Below, one piece after another: positions 18,275-28,426 of a stretch of 64,000 nucleotides of DNA (the stretch's first letter is position 1; each line of letters opens with the position of its first letter). Location of the stretch: assembly GCF_001659685.2 (NCBI RefSeq), contig NZ_LXYE02000035.1, forward strand, positions 122,717-186,716, in the 5' to 3' direction. A program made the translations under genes and the position numbers. The DNA is from Labilibacter marinus. GTDB lineage: Bacteria; Bacteroidota; Bacteroidia; Bacteroidales; Marinilabiliaceae. Below the pieces are notes generated by a model that was not told the origin of the DNA, ran no database searches, and worked only from the letters and a program-made list of their open reading frames with translations.

Positions 18275-20191
18275 ATGGGAAAAATAATTGGAATCGATTT
18301 AGGTACGACCAACTCTTGTGTTTCTGTAATGGAAGGAAGCGAGCCGGTTGTAATTCCAAATAGCGAAGGTAAAAGAACAACTCCTTCTATTGTGGCGTTT
18401 GTTGAAGGTGGTGAAAGAAAAGTAGGTGACCCTGCAAAACGTCAGGCTATTACTAACCCTACCAAAACGATTTATTCTATTAAGCGTTTCATCGGTGATA
18501 ACTTTGATGAGATTCCTAACGAAGTAACTCGTGTTCCTTATCAAGTAATTAAAGGTGATAACAACACACCTCGTGTACTTATCGACGATAGAAAATATTC
18601 TCCTCAGGAAATTTCAGCAATGACACTTCAAAAAATGAAGAAGACAGCTGAGGATTACTTAGGACAAGAAGTGACTGAAGCTGTAATTACAGTTCCTGCT
18701 TACTTTAACGATGCACAACGTCAAGCTACTAAAGAAGCAGGTGAAATTGCTGGTTTAGCTGTAAAACGTATCATCAATGAGCCTACTGCTGCTTCGTTAG
18801 CGTATGGTTTAGACAAGATGGACAGAGACATGAAAATTGCTGTGTTCGACCTTGGTGGTGGTACTTTTGATATCTCAGTTCTTGAGTTAGGAGATGGTGT
18901 ATTCGAAGTAAAATCTACTAACGGTGATACTCACCTTGGTGGTGATGACTTTGATGATGTAATCATTAACTGGTTAGCTGACGAGTTTTTAAAAGACGAA
19001 GGTATTGATTTACGTAAAGATCCAATGGCTCACCAGCGTTTAAAAGATGCTGCTGAAAAAGCTAAAATTGAGCTTTCAAGTGGTAACTCTACTGAAATCA
19101 ACTTACCATATATTATGCCTGTTGATGGTATTCCAAAGCACTTGGTAAAAAGTTTAAGTCGTGCACAATTCGAGCAATTGGCTGACAAATTAATCCAAGC
19201 TACTTTAGAGCCTTGTAAAGCTGCTCTTTCTGATGCTGGAATGTCGCCATCTGATATTGACGAAGTAATTTTAGTAGGTGGTTCTACTCGTATCCCTGCT
19301 ATCCAAGAGATTGTTAAAAACTTCTTTGGTAAAGAAGCTTCTAAAGGTGTAAACCCTGATGAGGTTGTAGCTGTAGGTGCTGCTATCCAAGGTGGTGTAT
19401 TAACTGGTGAAGTTAAAGATGTATTGTTATTAGATGTTACTCCACTTTCATTAGGTATTGAAACTATGGGTGGTGTAATGACTAAGCTGATTGAAGCAAA
19501 CACTACTATCCCAACCAAAAAGTCGGAAACATTTACAACTGCTGCTGACAACCAGCCTTCAGTTGAGATTCATATTGTACAAGGTGAGCGTCCGATGGCT
19601 GCTCAAAACAAAACAATTGGTCGTTTCCACTTAGATGGAATTTCTCCAGCACAGCGTGGTGTACCACAAATTGAAGTATCTTTTGATATTGATGCAAATG
19701 GTATCCTTCACGTAACGGCTAAAGATAAAGCAACAGGTAAAGAGCAAAGTATTCGTATTGAGGCTTCTTCTGGTTTAAGCGATAACGAAATCAAGCGCAT
19801 GAAGGATGAAGCGGCTGCTAATGCAGATGCGGACAACCAAGCGAAAGAGAAGATTGACAAAATGAACGGTGCTGACAGCCTTATCTTCCAAACTGAAAAA
19901 CAATTAAAAGAGTTTGGTGATAAATTACCAGCTGACAAAAAAGGACCTATTGAAGCTGCTTTAGAGAAGTTAAAAGAAGCGCATAAAGCGGAAGATTTAG
20001 CTGCTATTGATGCTGCAACTACTGAGTTGAATACAGTATTCCAAGCTGCTTCTCAGGAGATGTATAACGCTACTCAAGCTGAAGGTGGACAAGCAGGTGG
20101 AGCTCAACCAGGACCAGATGCTGGTGCACAAGGTGGACAAGCTAAAGGTGACGACGAAGTTACTGATGTAGACTTTGAAGAAGTGAAGTAA
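18275..20191 (+). CDS. dnaK: Chaperone protein DnaK (Hsp70)
   Basis: ATP-dependent cytoplasmic chaperone. The nucleotide-binding domain (1 to ~385) starts [20 protein letters not shown] and contains [25 protein letters not shown] and LVGGSTRIP. The linker [19 protein letters not shown] leads to the substrate-binding domain and the helical lid. The tail is the usual Gly/Gln-rich linker plus the acidic DVDFEEVK end that contacts co-chaperones. At 638 residues it is full length. Codons such as GGT, GCT and CGT are frequent, as expected for a highly expressed gene. No dnaJ or grpE is adjacent. Confidence 0.98.
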   Translation: MGKIIGIDLGTTNSCVSVMEGSEPVVIPNSEGKRTTPSIVAFVEGGERKVGDPAKRQAITNPTKTIYSIKRFIGDNFDEIPNEVTRVPYQVIKGDNNTPRVLIDDRKYSPQEISAMTLQKMKKTAEDYLGQEVTEAVITVPAYFNDAQRQATKEAGEIAGLAVKRIINEPTAASLAYGLDKMDRDMKIAVFDLGGGTFDISVLELGDGVFEVKSTNGDTHLGGDDFDDVIINWLADEFLKDEGIDLRKDPMAHQRLKDAAEKAKIELSSGNSTEINLPYIMPVDGIPKHLVKSLSRAQFEQLADKLIQATLEPCKAALSDAGMSPSDIDEVILVGGSTRIPAIQEIVKNFFGKEASKGVNPDEVVAVGAAIQGGVLTGEVKDVLLLDVTPLSLGIETMGGVMTKLIEANTTIPTKKSETFTTAADNQPSVEIHIVQGERPMAAQNKTIGRFHLDGISPAQRGVPQIEVSFDIDANGILHVTAKDKATGKEQSIRIEASSGLSDNEIKRMKDEAAANADADNQAKEKIDKMNGADSLIFQTEKQLKEFGDKLPADKKGPIEAALEKLKEAHKAEDLAAIDAATTELNTVFQAASQEMYNATQAEGGQAGGAQPGPDAGAQGGQAKGDDEVTDVDFEEVK

Positions 20192-20218
20192 TTCGCTTAC
20201 TACATATAGAATGATTTA

Positions 20219-20246
20219 AAGCCCTCAGTAATGAGGGCTTTTTTTA
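20219..20246 (+). terminator. Rho-independent terminator of dnaK
   Basis: GCCCTCA (20221-20227), GTAA loop, TGAGGGC (20232-20238), then a run of seven T; flanking A's extend the stem. Confidence 0.9.
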
Positions 20247-20462
20247 TGCTCTTTCATATAGAGTATTCTGACATGATTTACAAGATTTACATGGCTTTAC
20301 ATTTTTTCATCATGTAAAGCCAGTCTAAAATTTGCAGTTTCCTTCTCTTAATACAGTTTAAACTCAACACTTATTTGTTTATTCTAAACTGTTCTAATTC
20401 TGGGGGTGCTAACAAGAAGCTTTAGCGGCAGATACTTATTATAAGATTTGAGGCCTATTATT

Positions 20463-20618
20463 TTATTCAATCAACTCTTCAAATGAAGCTTCAAGAACCT
20501 GCTTCCTTTCAAAATCAAACAGAGCCAATTTTCTAATACTATAATACCTTTGCCAATATTCTGCTAAAAAGCACCGTCGAATTGAGTCAATATCTGCAAA
20601 GTATTCATATCCATAAAT
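20463..20618 (-). pseudogene. Possible gene remnant (51 codons, no start)
   Basis: A reverse-strand frame of 51 sense codons ends in TAA at 20463-20465 and is preceded by an in-frame stop (20619-20621). It contains no ATG, GTG or TTG near its beginning. The peptide is markedly protein-like (IRRCFLAEYWQRYY, FDFERKQVLEASFEELIE), unlike the surrounding AT-rich spacer, so it may be the tail of a decayed or frameshifted gene. The rest of the dnaK-to-20645 gap shows nothing else I can name. Confidence 0.3.
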
Positions 20619-20644
20619 TTATAAAACTTTAGCTAATACATATA

Positions 20645-20684
20645 CTCAATAAAAAAATCCCAACACAGAAACTGCATTGGGATT
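20645..20684 (-). terminator. Terminator of the OmpL47-type gene
   Basis: AATCCCAA (20656-20663) and TTGGGATT (20677-20684) form an 8-bp stem; on the reverse strand it runs into seven T residues. A second perfect stem, CATTGGTC/GACCAATG at 20717-20735, lies between it and the stop codon. Confidence 0.75.
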
Positions 20685-20746
20685 AACATCATAACTTTCG
20701 TCTTTTTACTTTCAACCATTGGTCTACGACCAATGACCGTAACTTA

Positions 20747-22546
20747 TCACTTTTTCGCTACCATTATCTGGATAGATTTAATAGAAGTATTTCCAATATT
20801 GTCCACTGCTTCAACGGTAATAGTATACACTTCTGATTCTTTAAAGCTTTTTAGTTCGTTACCTATGGCCGATGAGTATAGTTTTTTAGTTCCATCATTA
20901 ATTTGATAATGGATTGTTTTATTTCCACACTCGTTATCGGTGGCTGCCAAATACATTTTCGCGAACGGCGAATACACATTAACTGGCTTACCATCCACCT
21001 GCTCTGTACGAATAGGTTTAATACTAAAGTTGATGAAAATATCAGGCCCGCTTTTATCTACATAAAACTGACTTTCTTTTATCTCTTCCTTATTATTGAC
21101 ATTATCGAGCGCATAATACTTTAACGAATGAAATCCTTCATCCGCCACTTTAAGCTCCGATGCCAAAACCTCTTCTGCCCCATCTAAATTATAAGCTATG
21201 TGTTTTAATCCTGAAGCCTCATCTTCTGATAATAACTGAATGCTGGTGTTCTCTGAAATAAACAAGGTATCCTTAGCAAAAAACTGTGCCCCTTTGTAAT
21301 CTACCCCTGAGTACGGCGTTTCCATATCTACATAAACTTGCAGTTGTTCAATATTCGAAACATTGGAAACCAAATCGTTGGCCTGATAATACAAGGTATG
21401 CACGCCATCCTCTTGTGGAAAAGGAATCGGTTCGGCCCAATCGGTATTCACCATCACATCAAAACAAGTTTTATCTAAACTTTTTGAATTAAAGCTGTAT
21501 AGTATTTTAAAGATTCCCACCAAGTCGTCTTTACCTTGAATTTGTGCTTTACTACGCCCCGATACATATTGGTATTTACCTTTATAAAAATCGCCCTTAA
21601 TTTCGCACCCTACCGTTGGTGCTACATCATCTACCACAAACGAAAACATCTCATTATTAACACCTGCTACCGAGCCATTAGAATCTCCTGCTACATCGGA
21701 AATATTACCTACATTATCCTCGGCCCAAAACACCAGTTGGTGCGTACCCGTTTTTAAAAATGAAGTACTGATAGGTTTGTAATACGTTTTTTCAGCTCCA
21801 TCATCAATGCGGTATTTAATGCTTTTAATACCTGTTGTTTCGTCCATAGCCAACAACTTAATGGTAGAGTTACCTGATATGGTATTACCAGAAACCTCTC
21901 CATGAAAAGCCCAATTAACCGTTGGCTTTTTATTATCTATAGTAAATGTCTTTTCTTTTTCTTCTTCCACGTTACCCACATGGTCAACGGCGTAATATTT
22001 TAGCATATATTCACCTGCTGTCTCAAAACTAAGTGTATCCTGATACTTGCTATATGCTGAACCATTTAAACTATAATACACATCCTCTACTCCTGAAACT
22101 TTATCCTTAGCTTTTAATACAATTTTCAGATTCTGATTATAGAAGATAGCACCCTCGTTGACATATGATTTTGCTTGCAGAAAATGAGATGAAGTAGCAG
22201 GTGCCAAACCATCGGCGTACACTTCAAAAACAATATCTGCCTCTGGGTAAACTATTTTCTTGGTTACTGTATCAACCTGCGACGGCGTTCTAACCGTATT
22301 TAGTCCTTCTGAATCGAAATAAAAAGGGCTGGCATATTGAGGGGTGCTATGACTTTTAAGTTCCTCAACACCACTAGCTGGATTAGGCGAAGTTCCTAAA
22401 AACAAATACATGGGTTGATGTTTGTTGGCATAAACCTTCCCTTCGGCCGATTTATACATTTTTTTTGGGTGATTTAAAGGCTGTTGAGCCACCAACATAG
22501 AAGATAAGTAAAGACAAGCAAATAGCGCTTTCAGTTTAATTCCCAT
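20747..22546 (-). CDS. Secreted Ig-like / OmpL47-type repeat protein
   Basis: A 599-residue protein with signal peptide (MGIKLKALFACLYLSSMLVAQQ). From about residue 125 it consists of repeated ~85-100-residue beta modules of the kind called 'OmpL47-type beta-barrel' or bacterial Ig-like. Each has a YSLNG/YRIDDG/YSFNS/YNLDG/YQINDG core, a G.H.L.YYA.DN.GN ending and a VD...P linker; about five copies are visible. It has no T9SS domain and no lipobox, so it is periplasmic or outer-membrane associated. Such modules usually mediate surface binding or scaffolding; partner unknown. It is monocistronic, with its own terminator. Confidence 0.82.
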   Translation of the reverse strand: MGIKLKALFACLYLSSMLVAQQPLNHPKKMYKSAEGKVYANKHQPMYLFLGTSPNPASGVEELKSHSTPQYASPFYFDSEGLNTVRTPSQVDTVTKKIVYPEADIVFEVYADGLAPATSSHFLQAKSYVNEGAIFYNQNLKIVLKAKDKVSGVEDVYYSLNGSAYSKYQDTLSFETAGEYMLKYYAVDHVGNVEEEKEKTFTIDNKKPTVNWAFHGEVSGNTISGNSTIKLLAMDETTGIKSIKYRIDDGAEKTYYKPISTSFLKTGTHQLVFWAEDNVGNISDVAGDSNGSVAGVNNEMFSFVVDDVAPTVGCEIKGDFYKGKYQYVSGRSKAQIQGKDDLVGIFKILYSFNSKSLDKTCFDVMVNTDWAEPIPFPQEDGVHTLYYQANDLVSNVSNIEQLQVYVDMETPYSGVDYKGAQFFAKDTLFISENTSIQLLSEDEASGLKHIAYNLDGAEEVLASELKVADEGFHSLKYYALDNVNNKEEIKESQFYVDKSGPDIFINFSIKPIRTEQVDGKPVNVYSPFAKMYLAATDNECGNKTIHYQINDGTKKLYSSAIGNELKSFKESEVYTITVEAVDNIGNTSIKSIQIMVAKK

Positions 22547-22947
22547 AACAGTACAAAAGTTTAAGTGTCCCCCAAAAAATCATACGGCAATTATTTAAAA
22601 AAGGTTGTCATCTTTAGACAAAAGAATTCAACATTTTTATAACATCTATTGAGATAACAATACTTAGTTACTAGCGGTTAATTGTTAGCGTTAAAAGGGT
22701 AGCTTATAAACATACAAACTGAAAGCATACGAACTTATAAATCCCCGTACCAACACTCTCTGGCGGTGTACTTCCGCATACTCTCAAGAGTAAAAGAAAG
22801 AGCTTAATACATGAAGCTGGTAATTTGTAAACCATGCCAAAACCAATAGAACTATTGCTAGCTAATGATTATTAATCAATAACTGTAGGCCGCCTACTGG
22901 CAACTGAATACTAGGTACTCTCAACTTTCTTAAATATATTTGTGCCT
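22547..22947. other. Gene-free stretch upstream of the LysR gene
   Basis: This 400-bp divergent spacer carries no convincing ORF or RNA gene. Near 22895-22920 it holds a CTACTGGCAACTGAATACT segment related to the intergenic repeat at 9600-9685. A TATATTTG element at 22935-22942, only 5 bp before the LysR ATG, resembles a -7 box. If used, it would give an almost leaderless message. Confidence 0.5.
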
Positions 22948-23835
22948 ATGGATCATAGAGATAATGTATTTTTGGCTGTGGCCGAAAACTTGAGTTTTTC
23001 CAAAGCAGCGGAAGAGCTTTTTATTAGTCAGCCTGCCGTTACCAAACACATCAAGGAGTTGGAAAGCAAACTAAACAGCACTCTGTTTGAGCGAAAAGGC
23101 AATAGAATATACCTGACTAAGGCTGGTAAAATAAACTATGAATATCTGAAAAAAATAAAACACCAATACGAAGAATTAGAGTTCGAATTGGGTCAGTTAA
23201 ACGATACTTTCAAAGGAACCTTGCGGGTTGGTGCTAGTTCAACCATTTCAAATTACGTTATTCCCGAAGCTATCGCCTCGTTCTACAAACGATATCCCAA
23301 CATCGATTTACACCTGTATAGTGGCAACTCGGTTGAAATACAGAAAAAACTAGTTTCCAACGAAATTGATATTGCCCTGGTTGAAAACAACTCTTCGCTG
23401 TCAGACCTAAAGTACATTGATTTATTAGAAGACGAACTTGTGGTGGTTACGGGTAGCAATAGCGTTTATGCCAAGCGCAAGCAGGTAAGCTTAGCCGACT
23501 TAAAAGAGATTCCTATTGTGTTGCGCGAAAAGGGTTCGGGTACTTTAGAGGTGATACAGCAATCTTTAAAAAAGCACAATCTACGCCTCGACGACCTCAA
23601 CATAATTATTCATCTGGGCAGTACCGAAGCCATTAAAAACTTCCTCACAAACTTTAATGGTATTGCCATATTATCGGAGAAGTCAGTAAAAAAAGAGTTT
23701 CAACTAAAAAGCATAGTAAAACTAAGCGTTAAAGGGCTTCAATTCCAACGAAAGTTACGAATTGCCCTGAAGCAAGGTAATGTGGGTCATAGTACACAAA
23801 CATTTATTAACCTACTCTCTAAATATAACTTTTAG
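22948..23835 (+). CDS. LysR-family transcriptional regulator
   Basis: A 295-residue activator/repressor. The N-terminal winged HTH (about 3-62) contains FSKAAEELFISQPAVTKHIKELE, the LysR recognition helix. The C-terminal periplasmic-binding-protein-like effector domain (about 88-290) shows GTLRVGASSTISNYVIPEAIASF and the two-lobe pattern. It resembles the CysB/YeiE type that controls the transporter gene immediately downstream. The ATG at 22948 is chosen over a GTG two codons upstream, which falls inside a putative -7 box. A likely target site lies at 23836-23848. Confidence 0.9.
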   Translation: MDHRDNVFLAVAENLSFSKAAEELFISQPAVTKHIKELESKLNSTLFERKGNRIYLTKAGKINYEYLKKIKHQYEELEFELGQLNDTFKGTLRVGASSTISNYVIPEAIASFYKRYPNIDLHLYSGNSVEIQKKLVSNEIDIALVENNSSLSDLKYIDLLEDELVVVTGSNSVYAKRKQVSLADLKEIPIVLREKGSGTLEVIQQSLKKHNLRLDDLNIIIHLGSTEAIKNFLTNFNGIAILSEKSVKKEFQLKSIVKLSVKGLQFQRKLRIALKQGNVGHSTQTFINLLSKYNF

Positions 23836-23848
23836 TTATACATTATAA
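23836..23848 (+). promoter_or_regulatory. Candidate LysR-box
   Basis: TTATACATTATAA, an inverted repeat fitting T-N11-A, starting directly after the LysR stop codon and about 10 bp upstream of the predicted -33 element of the transporter gene. This is the expected position for a LysR activator site. Confidence 0.4.
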
Positions 23849-23858
23849 ACATTTTGTA

Positions 23859-23890
23859 TTTGCTTTAGATATACGACGCATCTATATTTG
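23859..23890 (+). promoter_or_regulatory. Predicted promoter of the YeiH-type transporter
   Basis: TTTG (23859-23862), 20-bp spacer, TATATTTG (23883-23890), 7 bp before the ATG at 23898. Matches the Bacteroidota promoter consensus and implies a very short leader. Confidence 0.5.
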
Positions 23891-23897
23891 TATCGTA

Positions 23898-24833
23898 ATG
23901 AAAGCAAAACTAAATATCAGTCAGAAACAGGTACAACTTATTTATTGTACAATTGCAGCGCTTTGCTTCACGCCGATTCTGTCGCCTGCAATAGCCCTAT
24001 TACTAGGTATTGGCTTATCATTACTCGGCATAAAATACACGCCCAAAACTTTTAATACTTCTATTATTCTACAAGCATCAATTGTATTGATGGGCTTTGG
24101 CATGAACCTGGGTAAAGTGATTGAAACTTCGCAAAGCGCATTCTTTGAAACGGCAATTTCGGTAGTAGCTGTCATGAGTATAGGTATACTACTGGGTAAG
24201 TTATTAAAGGTAGATAGTAAGGTAAGTATTTTAATAGCTGCTGGCACTGCTATCTGTGGAGGTAGCGCTATTGCAGCAGTATCTAACGTACTCAACCCTA
24301 AAAATCACCAGGTATCATTTTCTTTAATCGTTATATTTATACTAAACGCTTTGGCCTTATTTATCTTTCCATATGTGGGTCACCATTTAAATTTATCGCA
24401 AGCTACTTTTGGGCATTGGGCTGCTATTGCTATACACGATACCAGCTCGGTTGTTGGTGCCGGTGCCATATACGGACAAGAAGCTTTGGACATTGCCACA
24501 ACCGTTAAATTGGTTAGGGCACTTTGGATTATTCCCTTGTCTATAGTTATTTCGTTTAGTCAGAAGAAAGAAGAAAAAGGCAAAGTAAAAGTTCCTTATT
24601 TTATTTTCCTTTTTGTAGGAGCCATATTAGTAGCACACCTTTTACCTGATTGGCAAGGAACATATACTCATTTTAATTGGCTAGGTAAAAAAGGAATGGT
24701 GTTGGCCTTATTTTTTATCGGAACAAATATTTCTGTTGCCGACACTAAAAAAGCGGGTATAAAAAGCTTTGTTTTAGGCGTTTCTCTTTGGCTTGTAATT
24801 GCTGTAGGTTCTTTATTGGTTCTGAACATTTAA
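23898..24833 (+). CDS. YeiH-family putative sulfate/small-anion exporter
   Basis: A 311-residue polytopic inner-membrane protein, about ten hydrophobic helices. Family hallmarks: ASIVLMGFGMNLG, GTAICGGSAIAAVSN and HDTSSVVGAGAIYG, all conserved in the YeiH/PSE family (UPF0324). The transported substrate is not established; a sulfate or sulfonate role has been proposed for the family. Pairing with a LysR regulator mirrors yeiE-yeiH in enterobacteria and supports regulation by that neighbour. It is followed by a stem-loop at 24860-24895. Confidence 0.9.
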   Translation: MKAKLNISQKQVQLIYCTIAALCFTPILSPAIALLLGIGLSLLGIKYTPKTFNTSIILQASIVLMGFGMNLGKVIETSQSAFFETAISVVAVMSIGILLGKLLKVDSKVSILIAAGTAICGGSAIAAVSNVLNPKNHQVSFSLIVIFILNALALFIFPYVGHHLNLSQATFGHWAAIAIHDTSSVVGAGAIYGQEALDIATTVKLVRALWIIPLSIVISFSQKKEEKGKVKVPYFIFLFVGAILVAHLLPDWQGTYTHFNWLGKKGMVLALFFIGTNISVADTKKAGIKSFVLGVSLWLVIAVGSLLVLNI

Positions 24834-24859
24834 AATATCATCAACTATATTTTTTATTG

Positions 24860-24895
24860 AGGGGTGACTTTAGTTCTTAACTTAAAGTTACCTCT
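24860..24895. terminator. Stem-loop between convergent genes
   Basis: A 13-bp stem with wobble pairs, 24860-24872 with 24883-24895, between the convergent YeiH-type and DUF3667 genes. Neither flank has a strong T run, so termination is likely but not certain. Confidence 0.4.
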
Positions 24896-24903
24896 TTGAT
24901 AAT

Positions 24904-25887
24904 TTAAACAAACGTCACATACAAGGACATAGCCAACGCGATCAATAACAAAAATGAATACATAAAAAAGATAGCTACTAACTTAAAAATTATGTTACTC
25001 CATTTTCGCTGATACAGTTTTCGAGCTCCTATTATCGAGTAAATCGGAATTAAAAAGAATAGGTAGTTTTCAATCGAACTTTCCTTATTGGGAAAAATAA
25101 GCTTGATTCCCATCATGAGAATAAAAATTACAAATAGGAAGGAATGTTGGTTGATGGCAAATATGAGATGCCCCAAGTAATACTTATATTTTTTATGGAA
25201 GAACAACCACAAAAAAGCGCCATACAAAGGCATTAATAAAAATAAAAACCACGATAAATATTTTATAAATTGAGGGAAATAATACTCTGGATGTTTTAAT
25301 ATATCTTTTAATTTTTTCTCATCCTTACTATCTAATTTTTCATCTGGCGTACTAATTATTTCATTGTAAACATCTTTAAACTCACCACCTGGGCCAATTT
25401 CTCCTTTATCAATAGATTGTTTTATTTTCTTAAGCTCCTTTCGCTCGTCCTCAGACATAGTATTATTCACTATAACTGAATCAATAACTTCACCAACCTC
25501 CTCTTTAACCGAATCATGAATGCTTATTCCATTTTTACCAAGGTTGATTTTGCTTCCATCATAATTTTTAAATGTGGTGTAATTCAACATCATAAAAAAG
25601 ATAAAGCTCACAAACACATAAAACCTAAATGGTGGCATGTAACGTACGCGATGCCCCAATATAAATTCGTGTGCCATTTTACCAGGCAGAAATAAAACAG
25701 CTTTTAGGGTTTTCCATAGGCGGGTATCAAAGGCAAACATATTTCCTGCCAAATCATAAATTAACATGCCAAATGGCTGGTTGTACTCTCTGATATTTTG
25801 CCCGCAATTAGGACAAAAATTTCCTATAAATTCGGTTGAACAGTTTTTACAGGTAATATTATCGGAAGTATTTGTTTGATCACTCAT
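24904..25887 (-). CDS. DUF3667 membrane protein with N-terminal zinc ribbon
   Basis: A 327-residue protein. The N-terminus has a four-Cys ribbon (CKNCSTEFIGNFCPNCGQ), then the DUF3667 motif region (PFGMLIYDLAGNMFAFDTRLWKTLKAVLFLPGKMAHEF and RVRYMPPFRFYVFVSFIFF), a long acidic/Lys-rich soluble segment (about 115-195), and four hydrophobic helices at the C-terminus. The family is common in Bacteroidota with no assigned function. The start at 25887 puts the ribbon at the very N-terminus. The 51-bp gap to the upstream TonB receptor gene's neighbour suggests independent context; no regulatory motif seen. Confidence 0.88.
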   Translation of the reverse strand: MSDQTNTSDNITCKNCSTEFIGNFCPNCGQNIREYNQPFGMLIYDLAGNMFAFDTRLWKTLKAVLFLPGKMAHEFILGHRVRYMPPFRFYVFVSFIFFMMLNYTTFKNYDGSKINLGKNGISIHDSVKEEVGEVIDSVIVNNTMSEDERKELKKIKQSIDKGEIGPGGEFKDVYNEIISTPDEKLDSKDEKKLKDILKHPEYYFPQFIKYLSWFLFLLMPLYGAFLWLFFHKKYKYYLGHLIFAINQHSFLFVIFILMMGIKLIFPNKESSIENYLFFLIPIYSIIGARKLYQRKWSNIIFKLVAIFFMYSFLLLIALAMSLYVTFV

Positions 25888-25938
25888 AGCTGGATAATTC
25901 GGTATTTCACATTATCTAACCCAAGAACTTTGCACATT

Positions 25939-28317
25939 TTACTTCTTCTTTTTAAGCGTTGAAAGCTTATACGAGAATGAGACGTATACATATTGCATTA
26001 CTGGGTTAAAGTAGGAGTTATTAATTTGATCTTCTCGTTGATTAATTAGTTTTCGGTAATTATAAGAGTCAAATATATCATTCAACTTCAAACTAAGCAA
26101 ACCTTTTCCTTTTAAGAGTTTGTACTTGGCGGATAAATTTACCGTATAATATTGGTAGCGCTTACCCTGCACTGAAATATCCGTTCCATTATAATTGGCC
26201 ATCATCTGACAACTAAGCTTTTTATTTACGCTGTAATTGGCTGATAATTTTAGCATAGTATACCATTGTTCTTTATCCAAAGAACTTGAGAGCTTTTCCC
26301 CTTCTAAAGTTTTGTAGTAGGAAGTAATTGAAGGCCTAAATACCAACTTACCCCAAGGTAGAGATCCAGAAACTTCAAAACCCATATTTTGCATACTTCC
26401 TAAATTATCCGCTTGCGATTTAGTGATGAGCTTACCATCCTCTTCAACCAAGGAATAATATGTACCTATTAAATCATCGATATGTGTATAAAAGATTGCT
26501 CCATTTAAGCTTATTTTATTCATCATTAAGTGATGATGAAAATCTAAAGTTTGCGTTTGCTGACTCTTTAAGTTCGGATTTCCAGTATTTTTATAATACC
26601 CACCAAAGGACAAAGAAATAGGACTTAACTGCCTGTAATTTGGCATCTTATTACGTAAAGAATAACTAATACCCCAAGTGTAACGCTCATTAACTTCTTT
26701 TTCGAGTAAAAAAGATGGTGCCCAAGCCGTTAAATTAGATATAGTGGTACTATCCAACGAGGGCACTTCTTGCGTAATTTGCGTTTGCTCATACCTTAAA
26801 CCACCCGAGAAATCATACTTCCCCATGCTTCCATTCATAACCGCATAAAGGCCAGGTTTAATTTCATCCAAATTAAAACCAACATCTCTCACTTCTTCTT
26901 TCTTTATCTCATCAACATTGATGTAATTTATTTTCTTCGATATCTTTTCCTGCTCAAAACGTCGGTAATTAATCTGTGTTCCCAGCTCTAAATGCCAATT
27001 CTTATGCACGGGTAATTCGTAATCTACTTTTAGCATTGCCGAGTTATTATCATCACTACCAGTTCTAATCTCCTTGGATGAACTAGGCAAAGGTTCCTCT
27101 GTTTCAATATCCAATGGCTGCGATGTTCTTATATAATCTAACGTAGCTCCTGCTTTAGCATATTTTAGCTGAGCCCTTAGTTTGTGCTTCTTCGAATTCT
27201 TAAATGTCTTTCGATAAATACCCGAAAACTCCAACAAGGCATTGGTATTTTCCTCCTCCCTATTATTATTAGATAAACTGGTTAATATCGTATCTGCATC
27301 ATAAGATTCTGTTAGATAATTAGATGTTAACGGAGCATCCTTCTCTTGATACAAGGTCTGAAAAGTAAGATTGGATAATTTTGAAAATCGATATCTGGCA
27401 TTAGCCCGAATAAAAAGTGCTTGTTGTACGCGATGATTATGTAATTTTTGCTTTAAATGCTTATCCCCTTTCTCTGAGAATATACTTCTGGAAACATCTC
27501 TATAATCTTCCTTGGGGTCTTCCTTTACACTAGCATTTAATCCAAAATTCCAGTCTTTATAGGTAATATTTACTCCTGCATTTACATTGTATCGCTTAGG
27601 CCATCCATAACCCACGCTATACTTCTGGTTAAATCCAGATAACTGATTATCTTTTAATTTAATATTAATAATGCCGCCCCCATTTTTAGAATCGTATTTT
27701 GCGGAAGGATTAGAAATGACCTCAATACTTGAAATAACATCACTAGGTAATTGGCCCAACATATCTGCCAAATCACTCTCAACTCCATCTATTAATATTG
27801 TCGCTTTAGCTCCCTTTAAGGTCACATTGTCATCCATATCCATACCCAAGGATGGGATATTCTTAAAAACATCTAAGGCATTCTCTCCTGCATTTGATCC
27901 ACTCCCCACATTATAAACCAACATACCAGGATGATTCTCTACCAAGGCCTTTTCCGAAACAATGGTGATTTCTTCGAGCTGGGTCGCTTTTCTTCGCATC
28001 TTTAAAGTATCCATACGATTATTCCCTTTCTTTACCCAAATACTATCCTTTGTCAAAGGCTCATAACCTAAGTAATACGATTGAATAGAATAATATCCTT
28101 CTGATAAATCACCGAAAGTAAATACTCCTAAATCATCTGAAACAGTACCTTGAAGAATTTGAGAATTACCTAGTTCTCGAATAGTAATATTAGCAAATGG
28201 AATTTCTTGACCATTTTTGGTTGACAACACGCCTTGTAGAGAAGTCGTATTTTGGCCAATAACAATAGAACTTAAGAATGATAAATATAAAATGATAAGA
28301 ATATAACGCATAACCAT
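25939..28317 (-). CDS. TonB-dependent outer-membrane receptor (CarboxypepD_reg-like)
   Basis: A 792-residue protein. Signal peptide, then a ~90-residue carboxypeptidase-regulatory-like beta domain (TTSLQGVLSTKNGQEIPFANITIRE), then a TonB plug (about 125-225) with a GVESDLADMLGQLPSDVISSIEVISNPSAKYD segment, then an outer-membrane barrel of the OMP_b-brl_3 class ending YVYVSFSYKL plus a basic tail. Substrate is unknown: no SusD partner or riboswitch is adjacent, which argues against a glycan-uptake pair. There are two in-frame ATGs (28317 and 28311). A promoter-like element is not obvious. Confidence 0.9.
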   Translation of the reverse strand: MVMRYILIILYLSFLSSIVIGQNTTSLQGVLSTKNGQEIPFANITIRELGNSQILQGTVSDDLGVFTFGDLSEGYYSIQSYYLGYEPLTKDSIWVKKGNNRMDTLKMRRKATQLEEITIVSEKALVENHPGMLVYNVGSGSNAGENALDVFKNIPSLGMDMDDNVTLKGAKATILIDGVESDLADMLGQLPSDVISSIEVISNPSAKYDSKNGGGIINIKLKDNQLSGFNQKYSVGYGWPKRYNVNAGVNITYKDWNFGLNASVKEDPKEDYRDVSRSIFSEKGDKHLKQKLHNHRVQQALFIRANARYRFSKLSNLTFQTLYQEKDAPLTSNYLTESYDADTILTSLSNNNREEENTNALLEFSGIYRKTFKNSKKHKLRAQLKYAKAGATLDYIRTSQPLDIETEEPLPSSSKEIRTGSDDNNSAMLKVDYELPVHKNWHLELGTQINYRRFEQEKISKKINYINVDEIKKEEVRDVGFNLDEIKPGLYAVMNGSMGKYDFSGGLRYEQTQITQEVPSLDSTTISNLTAWAPSFLLEKEVNERYTWGISYSLRNKMPNYRQLSPISLSFGGYYKNTGNPNLKSQQTQTLDFHHHLMMNKISLNGAIFYTHIDDLIGTYYSLVEEDGKLITKSQADNLGSMQNMGFEVSGSLPWGKLVFRPSITSYYKTLEGEKLSSSLDKEQWYTMLKLSANYSVNKKLSCQMMANYNGTDISVQGKRYQYYTVNLSAKYKLLKGKGLLSLKLNDIFDSYNYRKLINQREDQINNSYFNPVMQYVYVSFSYKLSTLKKKK

Positions 28318-28426
28318 AAATTAATGGTTAGCAATATATTCATAACACGAAACAAGCTACCTCGCAGCAGTATTTATCCACTTCATAATTTGTCTCTGTC
28401 AATATATAAATAGATGAAATGTGGGT

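Noticed and set aside
18095..18275. CIRCE/HrcA operator ahead of dnaK
   Set aside because: No TTAGCACTC-N9-GAGTGCTAA is present; the inverted repeats here use a different half-site.
25939..28317. SusC-type glycan receptor
   Set aside because: No SusD-like gene or glycoside hydrolase neighbours it, and the barrel resembles the OMP_b-brl_3 type.
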